From: Minisyncoccota bacterium
Lineage (GTDB): Bacteria > Patescibacteriota > Minisyncoccia > Phycocordibacterales > JACZSL01
Assembly: GCA_028280145.1 (NCBI GenBank)
Contig: JANQMM010000054.1
Location: forward strand, 1 to 5,824
Direction: 5' to 3'
DNA: 5,824 nt
Shown: piece after piece, positions 1-4,572 of the stretch
Layout of the letters: every line of letters begins with the position of its first letter
Position numbering within the stretch: position 1 is the stretch's first letter
Made by a program: the position numbers and the translations under genes
Notes under the pieces: model-generated
What the model saw: only the letters and a program-made list of their open reading frames with translations
Told to the model about the DNA's origin: nothing
Databases searched by the model: none

Positions 1-2
1 AC

Positions 3-2150
3 ATCTACGTAACAGGCGAGACATACGGATTCGGTGTAAACCCAACGGAAGTTGAAGGCGGTACACCAAACGGAGCTGGTTCACAGACGACAGCATCAAC
101 ACCATTCTTCGATGGTTCACTCTTCACTATTGATCCGGGAAGTGTTACTTCATGGGCAAAGAGTAATGAGGTACCAGCACAGAACATCGCAATCAACGTT
201 CCTAACCAGCCTCTTGGCGCATTCGAAATTGACATCAAGGGTGAGCCTCTATCGGTTCAGTCAATGACATTCAACTTCATGATCACAGGAGGTCCAGTTG
301 GAACCGACGTTGATAACGTATCGCTCGTTGATGAAAACGGTGCGGTTATTGCAGGCCCATCAGACATGACTGGCTCAACTGCGGCAGGTACCGTTGTCTT
401 CTCAGATACGGTAACGCTTCCAGTTGGTAAATCAACACTTACCCTACGAGGTAAACTTGATACATCATTTGGAAATGATGATACGATCGTTGCATCTTCA
501 TCACCAACCGCAAACTGGTCAGGTGTAGAAGGTGAGGAAACAGGTGATGCACCAAGTTCACTTCCTGGTGCAGCAACAGGAAACACCATGACCGTAAAGG
601 CAGCAGCTGTTTCAGCTAAAGTCTCAACAAGTCCGTCAGCACAAAATGTCGTTGGTGGAGTATCAGGCATGACTGTTTCAAACATCCAACTTGATGGTTC
701 ACAGTCAGGTGAGGATGTACGATTCACCTCACTGCAACTTCGATACACCAACGGTGGAGCAAATGGCGACCCAACCAACTGTCGACTATGGGATGGCGAC
801 ACACAACTCACTGATGACGGGGTAGACCCAACAACAACCGGAACACCATATACATTCACACTTGATCAAAATGTGATCGTAGCAAAGGGTACGATTAAGA
901 CCCTTGCAGTAAGGTGTGACGTATCTGGTTCAGTTGCAGCAGGTTCTACATTCTCATTCGGTGTAAACAACGCTGATACCATCACCGGTACGGGAGTTGA
1001 TTCAGGTTCAACTGTTGACGCTTCAGACAACGACAACACTGGTCCTACAATGACCGTCTCAGGTGCAGGTACACTTGCAGTAACGCTTGACTCATCAAGC
1101 CCATCATACGCTCTTGCAGCTGCAGGAACGTCAGATGTAACGCTTGCAATACTCAAGGTTGCGGCAACAAACGAAGACATTCGACTTGATCGACTTGGTT
1201 TGCAATTGTCAAACTCTACAGCTTCATCGTCACCTAGTGACCTTCTATCTGTAGGCATCTACAATGGTTCAACTCCAGTAGGTACAGCTGTATTCTCAGG
1301 AACAAATCGATTCGCAACGTCAACATTGACGCAGACCGTGATCGTTCCTAAGGATGACGACATTACCCTTACGATCAAGGGAACCATGTCAGAGATTGGT
1401 CCAAGTCAACCGGGAACGCAAGGTGCACTTGTACAAGTTGACTACGACGGAACTGACCCAACAGCAACACGAGGTATAGGTCAAGACTCAGGTGCAACTA
1501 TTGATGCAGCTGGTTCTGACACAGCAACAGCAGGAGTTCGACTATTCCGATCATTCCCTGTATTTGCTAAGATCGCAGTTCCATCGACGACACTTGTTAA
1601 TGGAGACAACACATTCTATCGATTTAGCGTAACCGCTGACTCGGCAGATGACATCTCTATCTACAAGTTCTCACTTCGAATGGCTACAACAGGTGCTACA
1701 GTATCTGACGTAAACATCTTCGCGTACACTGACTCAGGATTCTCAACTGCAGTTTCAGGTGTACGATCAGACGGTGCATTGCTTCAGACTGGCGTAGCTC
1801 CGGTTGGTCCAAATATTGACGTTGATGTCGTTATTCAAAACAACGGCGGAGTCGATACACCTCTTGAAATTCCATCAGGAGTAACTCGATACTTCGAAGT
1901 ACGAGGTGTTGCAGCGAACGTTTCTTCAAACGATTCGATCACTACGACACTACGAGGAGACCAGGAATATCCAGTTCTAGCTGACCTTATGGATTCAGCT
2001 ACTGCGATCGATGGAGACACTAACGATGACTTCATCTGGTCACCACAAGCAACAACAACTCCGGCAATCGCAACTAACGATTGGACAAACGGATTTGGCG
2101 TAATCGGACTACCAGCAATCAACATGACTGCTACGTCCCTATCAGAGTAA
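3..2150 (+). CDS. Large modular surface (S-layer-like / Ig-like repeat) protein, C-terminal 715 residues, 5' end outside the window
   Basis: The reading frame is open from the left edge (first full codon at 3) to TAA at 2148-2150, so the start and any signal peptide are missing; the ATG at 264 is internal and not a start. The visible 715 residues are rich in Thr, Ser, Gly, Ala, Val and Asp, with few Lys and only two Cys (codons 780 and 915), which is typical of secreted beta-rich proteins. At least four diverged modules can be aligned by eye (see the repeat entry), ending in a tail with FIWSP and NDWTNGFG. I infer a cell-surface or S-layer-like structural or adhesive role. No catalytic motif or transmembrane segment is visible. 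The tail resembles the ends of large Parcubacteria surface proteins as I remember them, which I could not check. Arg is CGA in 16 of the 17 codons from 264 onward, unlike its neighbours. Coding status is very secure; function is a class-level inference. Confidence 0.9.
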   Translation: MYVTGETYGFGVNPTEVEGGTPNGAGSQTTASTPFFDGSLFTIDPGSVTSWAKSNEVPAQNIAINVPNQPLGAFEIDIKGEPLSVQSMTFNFMITGGPVGTDVDNVSLVDENGAVIAGPSDMTGSTAAGTVVFSDTVTLPVGKSTLTLRGKLDTSFGNDDTIVASSSPTANWSGVEGEETGDAPSSLPGAATGNTMTVKAAAVSAKVSTSPSAQNVVGGVSGMTVSNIQLDGSQSGEDVRFTSLQLRYTNGGANGDPTNCRLWDGDTQLTDDGVDPTTTGTPYTFTLDQNVIVAKGTIKTLAVRCDVSGSVAAGSTFSFGVNNADTITGTGVDSGSTVDASDNDNTGPTMTVSGAGTLAVTLDSSSPSYALAAAGTSDVTLAILKVAATNEDIRLDRLGLQLSNSTASSSPSDLLSVGIYNGSTPVGTAVFSGTNRFATSTLTQTVIVPKDDDITLTIKGTMSEIGPSQPGTQGALVQVDYDGTDPTATRGIGQDSGATIDAAGSDTATAGVRLFRSFPVFAKIAVPSTTLVNGDNTFYRFSVTADSADDISIYKFSLRMATTGATVSDVNIFAYTDSGFSTAVSGVRSDGALLQTGVAPVGPNIDVDVVIQNNGGVDTPLEIPSGVTRYFEVRGVAANVSSNDSITTTLRGDQEYPVLADLMDSATAIDGDTNDDFIWSPQATTTPAIATNDWTNGFGVIGLPAINMTATSLSE
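171..2030 (+). repeat. Four diverged protein-level modules (~140-170 aa) in the surface protein
   Basis: Approximate spans are 171-593, 600-1055, 1068-1530 and 1536-2030. Each module starts with a beta-strand pair (FEIDIKGEPLSVQSMTFNF, IQLDGSQSGEDVRFTSLQL, LKVAATNEDIRLDRLGLQL, FSVTADSADDISIYKFSL). Later comes a turn plus strand motif: LPVGKSTLTLRGKLD at 417, IVAKGTIKTLAVRCDVSG at 876, IVPKDDDITLTIKGTMSE at 1341 and IPSGVTRYFEVRGVAAN at 1869. Modules 2 to 4 end in a matching Asp-rich linker: VDSGSTVDASDND, QDSGATIDAAGSD and MDSATAIDGDTND. The copies are diverged at DNA level, so this is an old tandem duplication of a domain, probably an Ig-like sandwich, and not a recent nucleotide repeat. The edges are estimates by eye. 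Confidence 0.75.
2031..2147 (+). other. C-terminal tail of the surface protein (FIWSP...NDWTNGFG motif)
   Basis: The last 39 residues do not follow the module pattern. They begin with FIWSP, run through a Thr/Ala stretch, then NDWTNGFGVIGLP, and end in a short polar segment. There is no LPxTG-type motif, hydrophobic helix or basic end, so it is not a classical sortase or PEP-CTERM signal. The two Trp here stand out in a protein with few Trp. It may be a sorting or surface-attachment signal particular to this lineage, or simply the last strand of module 4. This is inference. Confidence 0.45.
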
Positions 2151-2189
2151 TCTAGTCGTAGAATTCTAGGTTAAGCTGATTAGCTTGGA

Positions 2190-2221
2190 GAAAACCCGCC
2201 TATATGGCGGGTTTTCTTTTT
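2190..2221 (+). terminator. Intrinsic terminator of the surface-protein gene
   Basis: A perfect 11-bp stem (GAAAACCCGCC at 2190-2200 with GGCGGGTTTTC at 2206-2216), loop TATAT, is followed directly by five T. It lies 39 bases after the stop codon. A small hairpin (AAGCT/AGCTT, 2173-2186) and a 10-base palindrome (TAGAATTCTA, 2159-2168) precede it. The minus strand has no T-run after the stem, so it should act on the + strand only. Confidence 0.95.
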
Positions 2222-2231
2222 GCCTACTGAT

Positions 2232-2252
2232 CGGAGACGTCCAACGTCTCCG
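2232..2252. other. Perfect 9-bp hairpin upstream of the TPR gene, not a terminator
   Basis: CGGAGACGT (2232-2240) pairs with ACGTCTCCG (2244-2252) around a CCA loop. No T-run follows on either strand, so it is not an intrinsic terminator. It sits 10 bases after the preceding terminator and ~50 bases before the candidate -10 box of the next gene. An inverted repeat here could be a protein-binding operator or a structured RNA element; nothing in the sequence decides between them. Confidence 0.6.
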
Positions 2253-2298
2253 GACATCTGCTATATCTTGTAAAGATAGACCTTTGCCTAATTTTCGG

Positions 2299-2304
2299 TA
2301 CAAT
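2299..2304 (+). promoter_or_regulatory. Candidate -10 box (TACAAT) of the TPR gene, implying a leaderless mRNA
   Basis: TACAAT matches TATAAT in five of six bases and ends six bases before the ATG at 2311. Transcription would start at or next to the A of ATG. No good -35 is seen at 16-18 bases; TTGTAA at 2268 is 25 bases away. No Shine-Dalgarno precedes the ATG, which fits leaderless translation. A new promoter is expected here because a strong terminator lies just upstream. Confidence 0.45.
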
Positions 2305-2310
2305 ATCGCT

Positions 2311-3126
2311 ATGAACAAAGGAAAAATAACCCTTATAGCGCTTGGTGTCATAGTGGTAGTTCTTATTGTTGTATTTTTCATGCTAGTACCCACGAAAACC
2401 GAGGCACCAACGAATGATGCGGTCAATACCGCCACGACCACAGAGCAAATAAGAGAAATTGTTCTAAACGAGGACGGCGTACCTTCAATTGAAGGGGGAG
2501 TTGTTGAGATCATCGATGAAACGGAGGTTTCTTCCGCACAACCGTCTCTTGATCGCCCGATAACCATTCCGGATACGTTTCCACAGGAGGCGGCACAGCT
2601 TATGGCAACAAAAATAGCCGATGCCATTGCCGCGGTGGAGCAGGATCCAACACTTTATGGCAACTGGCTTACACTTGGTAACTTACGGGGACAAATACAA
2701 GACCATGAAGGGGCAGAAGAGGTATATGTCTACTTGACCGAAACAAGTCCCGATAATGCAGTTGGCTACACAAATCTGGGGAATACCTACCACTATCATC
2801 TTCCTGATTATCCGAAAGCGGAAGCAAACTATCTTGCCGCAATTGAAAGAAGTCCGGGAAATGAAAATGCCTACAGTGAACTGCACACTCTTTACAAAAA
2901 TGTATACAAAACAGACACCACGGCGGCGGTGGACATTCTTCTGCGAGGCTTAGAGCAAAAGCCCCAAAGCATCAATTTTCGCCTGCAGCTTGCGAAATAT
3001 TATGAAGATACAGGGGATGTTGAAAATCAATTACGTTATTTAGAAGAAGCACTCGATGAAGCAAATCGCACTAACAATACAACGCTCGCAGAGTCTCTCA
3101 CTGCCGAGATTGAGGCTCTCAAGTAG
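2311..3126 (+). CDS. Membrane-anchored tetratricopeptide (TPR) repeat protein, 271 aa
   Basis: I chose ATG 2311 because it begins MNKGK followed by a strong hydrophobic segment (residues 6-26), a usual N-terminal anchor; the frame is open further upstream, but that part covers the terminator and hairpin. After the anchor comes an acidic, Thr-rich linker (about 27-90), then a helical region. TPR-like units are seen at about 118-149 (NWLTLGNLRGQ...), 150-184 (GYTNLGNTYHYHLPDYPKAEANYLAAIERSPGN, the best match), 185-220 and 221-254 (LAKYYEDTGDVENQLRYLEEAL). I infer an uncleaved anchor with the TPR domain outside the membrane, acting as a protein-protein scaffold; the partner is unknown. It is the first gene of a probable operon with three small membrane proteins. 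Arg codons are mixed (AGA, CGC, CGG, CGA, CGT), unlike the upstream surface gene. The TPR call is secure; the role is not. Confidence 0.88.
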   Translation: MNKGKITLIALGVIVVVLIVVFFMLVPTKTEAPTNDAVNTATTTEQIREIVLNEDGVPSIEGGVVEIIDETEVSSAQPSLDRPITIPDTFPQEAAQLMATKIADAIAAVEQDPTLYGNWLTLGNLRGQIQDHEGAEEVYVYLTETSPDNAVGYTNLGNTYHYHLPDYPKAEANYLAAIERSPGNENAYSELHTLYKNVYKTDTTAAVDILLRGLEQKPQSINFRLQLAKYYEDTGDVENQLRYLEEALDEANRTNNTTLAESLTAEIEALK

Positions 3127-3148
3127 AGTTCAACATCTACTGCTAACG

Positions 3149-3304
3149 ATGGCCGTGATCTTATTTTTCCTCTCAACGGTATATTTGGTTGAACGCTTCG
3201 TCATCTCACGCTCCATAGGGTTTGTTGCGTATATTCTTTTTACTCTCTGGTATGTGAGTCTTGCTCGTTTTTTCATTTTGGAGCGCAAAAATCTCAGGGT
3301 ATAA
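3149..3304 (+). CDS. Small two-helix membrane protein, 51 aa, unknown function
   Basis: I do not recognise this protein. From ATG 3149 it has a hydrophobic segment at residues 2-14 (AVILFFLSTVYLV), a short loop with Glu, Arg and Ser (15-22), and a second segment at about 23-43 (IGFVAYILFTLWYVSL), ending in a basic tail (ERKNLRV). This suggests a helical hairpin. The start is uncertain: the frame is open upstream through the end of the TPR gene, and TTG 3110 would add RLSSRVQHLLLT, giving a more usual basic N-terminus and a longer first helix but overlapping the TPR gene by 17 bases. No Shine-Dalgarno is clear for either. It begins 22 bases after the TPR stop, and its TAA overlaps the ATG of the next gene (TAATG at 3302-3306). 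That coupling and the coherent membrane topology argue that it is a real gene. Confidence 0.65.
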   Translation: MAVILFFLSTVYLVERFVISRSIGFVAYILFTLWYVSLARFFILERKNLRV

Positions 3305-3483
3305 TGAGCCTAATGGTTCGATTTGCAAATAAGACTTTTTTCAGATTTCTCATTGGTTTCCTTGCTATCATTTCCACATCTTTTTTGTTTATTTTGGGCG
3401 CAACGTATCTGGCCGAGGTCGATGCGCAAAAGAATACTGCACAGGTATCGGAAGAAGGTGATTGTGTCGGACCAAACTGTTAA
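3304..3483 (+). CDS. Small single-helix protein with a Cys-x4-Cys tail, 59 aa
   Basis: This reading frame is short but has good structure: a basic N-terminus (MSLMVRFANKTFFR), a hydrophobic stretch at about 13-35 (FFRFLIGFLAIISTSFLFILGA), and a short polar acidic tail ending GDCVGPNC, with Cys 54 and 59. It looks like a type II anchor or a signal peptide releasing a ~20-residue peptide; the two Cys could form a small disulfide loop. Start: ATG 3304 overlaps the previous stop as TAATG and has a weak AGGG four bases upstream. ATG 3313 (56 aa) is the alternative, and TATAAT at 3300-3305 sits seven bases before it, as a leaderless promoter would. I prefer 3304 because the same TAATG arrangement recurs at its own stop with the next gene. 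I recognise no family. Confidence 0.65.
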   Translation: MSLMVRFANKTFFRFLIGFLAIISTSFLFILGATYLAEVDAQKNTAQVSEEGDCVGPNC

Positions 3484-4007
3484 TGAATAATATGAACACT
3501 GAAGAAATAACCAGAAATGATCAGAATAAATGGAGTGTCGTATTCTCATTCCTGTATCTTGTCATTTTTCTCATTGGCGTTATGCTCCTTAAGAAAGTAA
3601 ACGGTGATCTTCCGACAAGCATTCCTCTTTTTGATTTGGTGATCATTACGCTTGCGGCATTTCGCCTGACCCGTCTGTTTGTATACGATCACATCATGCA
3701 ATTCTTCAGGGATTTCTTTCTCGATAAGGAAGAGTACAAGGATGAGCGTGGTGCTACGCAAGTGAGACGATTTCCTCCCATTACCGGCCCACGAAGAACA
3801 ATAAATGACCTTCTTAGCTGTCCGTGGTGCTTTGGCATGTGGGCAGGGCTTCTCATACCATTCTTTTATTTCTTAAGTCCGTATGCGTGGTTCGTGATCC
3901 TTGTATTTGCTATTTCTGGCGTAGCAACATTGTTCCAGATAACCGCTAATCTCATTGGTTGGAACGCAGAATATAAAAAGCGAAAAACGAAAGCAAAGTA
4001 CGATTAA
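3483..4007 (+). CDS. DUF1360 family membrane protein with CPWC motif, 174 aa
   Basis: The protein has a first transmembrane segment at about 17-37 (WSVVFSFLYLVIFLIGVMLL), a second at about 49-62 running into FRLTRLFVYDHI, a soluble stretch at 75-105 with acidic and basic residues and PPITGPRRT, then LLSCPWCFGMWAGLL (Cys 113 and 116) and further hydrophobic segments at about 117-131 and 134-155, ending in a Lys-rich tail. The order RLTRL, then G-rich, then C-x-W-C-x-GMWAG is what I know of DUF1360 (the YjcA-like family, function unknown; reported in sporulating Firmicutes and elsewhere). The CxxC could bind metal or be redox active; the sequence does not say. ATG 3483 overlaps the previous TAA as TAATG; ATG 3492 is the alternative. 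No Shine-Dalgarno is seen, consistent with translational coupling. It is the last gene of the group; a new promoter follows. Confidence 0.78.
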   Translation: MNNMNTEEITRNDQNKWSVVFSFLYLVIFLIGVMLLKKVNGDLPTSIPLFDLVIITLAAFRLTRLFVYDHIMQFFRDFFLDKEEYKDERGATQVRRFPPITGPRRTINDLLSCPWCFGMWAGLLIPFFYFLSPYAWFVILVFAISGVATLFQITANLIGWNAEYKKRKTKAKYD

Positions 4008-4010
4008 CGC

Positions 4011-4042
4011 TTGACTTGAGAAATAAATTACGGTGTGATACT
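4011..4042 (+). promoter_or_regulatory. Promoter of the 58-aa gene
   Basis: TTGACT (4011-4016) matches the -35 consensus in five of six bases. The -10 region is TGTGATACT (4034-4042), read either as TGTGAT with a 17-base spacer or as GATACT preceded by a TGT extended element. It starts just after the DUF1360 stop codon, and no terminator is seen between that stop and this promoter, so read-through from the upstream operon is possible. The leader to the ATG would be roughly 30 bases and carries the ribosome binding site. Confidence 0.6.
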
Positions 4043-4066
4043 GTTGAAGGGTAACGATTGTACAGT

Positions 4067-4071
4067 GGAGG
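4067..4071 (+). promoter_or_regulatory. Strong Shine-Dalgarno (GGAGG) of the 58-aa gene
   Basis: GGAGG, within GGAGGGAG at 4067-4074, lies seven bases before ATG 4079, the ideal spacing. It decides the start: an in-frame upstream ATG at 4058 would put this site inside the gene. It is the only strong Shine-Dalgarno in the window. Confidence 0.85.
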
Positions 4072-4078
4072 GAGTCAG

Positions 4079-4255
4079 ATGAAAACTCTCGCACGACTCG
4101 AGCAGGAGATGACTGCCAGGGCTTTGAAGCGTATGACTCCCGACAAGATCTGTGAACTGGGAGGAGTCCAGCGTATCAGACGAGCGGCGATTATGATCAG
4201 CACAAGAAAGAATGTCGTCGTTCAGGAAAGCAAGGGCACTTCTGCAGTAAACTAG
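4079..4255 (+). CDS. Hypothetical basic 58-aa protein in its own transcription unit
   Basis: I do not recognise this protein. It begins MKTLARLEQEMTARALKRM and continues through TPDKICELGGVQRIRRAA to a hydrophobic patch (AIMIS), TRKNVVV and a polar end. It has 12 Lys/Arg against 5 Asp/Glu and a single Cys (residue 25); there is no signal peptide or transmembrane helix. Residues 4-20 and about 20-40 look helical, so a small nucleic-acid- or ribosome-associated protein is conceivable, but this is a guess. Evidence for a real gene: an ideal Shine-Dalgarno, a promoter upstream, and a strong terminator 10 bases after the stop. Its place directly before the L10 leader and its monocistronic layout suggest high, separately controlled expression. 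Confidence 0.72.
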   Translation: MKTLARLEQEMTARALKRMTPDKICELGGVQRIRRAAIMISTRKNVVVQESKGTSAVN

Positions 4256-4265
4256 GACACGGTTC

Positions 4266-4299
4266 GGCCGCCCCCCAAAGGGGGGCGGCCCGTTTTTTT
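4266..4299 (+). terminator. GC-rich intrinsic terminator of the 58-aa gene
   Basis: A perfect 11-bp stem, GGCCGCCCCCC (4266-4276) with GGGGGGCGGCC (4280-4290), has an AAA loop and is followed by CG and seven T (4293-4299). All stem pairs are G-C, far above the local base composition. It separates the 58-aa gene from the stalk operon, whose -35 begins two bases after the T-run. Confidence 0.96.
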
Positions 4300-4300
4300 A

Positions 4301-4328
4301 TTGACTTTTTGATGCGTTCTAGTACCAT
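4301..4328 (+). promoter_or_regulatory. Promoter of the rplJ-rplL operon
   Basis: TTGACT (4301-4306, five of six) is followed after 16 bases by TACCAT (4323-4328, four of six). Transcription would start near 4335, just before the L10 leader. The -35 is identical to that of the 58-aa gene (TTGACTT in both). Confidence 0.55.
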
Positions 4329-4340
4329 ATCTCCATCGGA

Positions 4341-4470
4341 CTCAGAGACAGCAGGCAGGTTAGTGTCTAGTCCTTGGCGACGAGGTACCTTGTGTATTCT
4401 TTCAGAAGAAGAATTCCTGGGAACCAAAAACCAATTTTCTAAGAACTAACCAGAGGTCCTGCCGAGGTCG
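4341..4470 (+). promoter_or_regulatory. Ribosomal protein L10 leader (autoregulatory mRNA element)
   Basis: The segment AGACAGCAGGCAGGTTAG (4347 on) and the partner CTAACCAGAGGTCCTGCCGAGG (4446-4467) match the layout of the bacterial L10 leader upstream of rplJ. GCAGG (4351-4355) pairs with CCTGC (4458-4462), and GGTTAGT (4358-4364) pairs with ACTAACC (4445-4451), leaving an asymmetric internal loop of CA against AGAGGT. That loop is the likely kink-turn where L10, or the L10-L12 complex, binds as it does on 23S rRNA. An inner hairpin ATTCTT/AAGAAT (4396-4414) is also present. When free L10 is in excess, its binding is expected to lower expression of rplJ and rplL. The pairing and gene context are seen directly; the mechanism is family knowledge. 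Confidence 0.85.
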
Positions 4471-4471
4471 T

Positions 4472-4516
4472 AACCGGAATACCGGTTTATCTCTATAGTC
4501 CCCGAAAGGGGTTTTT
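4472..4516 (+). terminator. Possible attenuator between the L10 leader and rplJ
   Basis: Two hairpins follow the leader: AACCGG-AATA-CCGGTT (4472-4487) and CCCC-GAAA-GGGG (4500-4511), the latter with a stable GNRA loop and a run of five T (4512-4516). The second has the shape of a short intrinsic terminator 56 bases before rplJ. L10 leaders in Firmicutes are often coupled to a terminator, so an attenuator is plausible. The stem is only four pairs, so it may be weak or incomplete. Confidence 0.5.
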
Positions 4517-4539
4517 ACATGTCCGAGTTAATATTACTG

Positions 4540-4559
4540 AGTGCCGGGAACTAGGCACT
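4540..4559 (+). other. Hairpin just upstream of the rplJ start
   Basis: AGTGCC (4540-4545) pairs with GGCACT (4554-4559) around the loop GGGAACTA, 13 bases before the rplJ ATG. No Shine-Dalgarno lies between it and the ATG, so the hairpin sits where the ribosome would load and may affect translation. A similar AGTGC/GCACT stem recurs at the end of rplJ (5065-5077). Confidence 0.5.
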
Positions 4560-4572
4560 AAGTACTAACAAT

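Noticed and set aside
264..266. ATG as the start of the surface protein
   Set aside because: The frame is open back to the window edge and residues before it (FEIDIKGEPLSVQ) belong to the first module, so this Met is internal.
257..859. 200-aa open frame on the minus strand, with further minus frames at 866-1258 and 1835-2125
   Set aside because: They lie opposite the surface-protein gene, have low-complexity Ser/Val/Pro content mirroring its codon bias, and show no domain, promoter or ribosome binding site.
2185..2310. Longer N-terminus for the TPR protein from ATG 2185
   Set aside because: It would translate the terminator, the 9-bp hairpin and the -10 box, and would put 42 unrelated residues before an evident membrane anchor.
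3056..3148. Full N-terminal extension of the two-helix protein from ATG 3056
   Set aside because: It would overlap the TPR gene by 71 bases and its first ~20 residues are just the shifted frame of the TPR C-terminus. TTG 3110 remains possible.
4197..4427. 76-aa minus-strand frame
   Set aside because: It runs through the GC-rich terminator, the rplJ promoter and the L10 leader, with no signals of its own.
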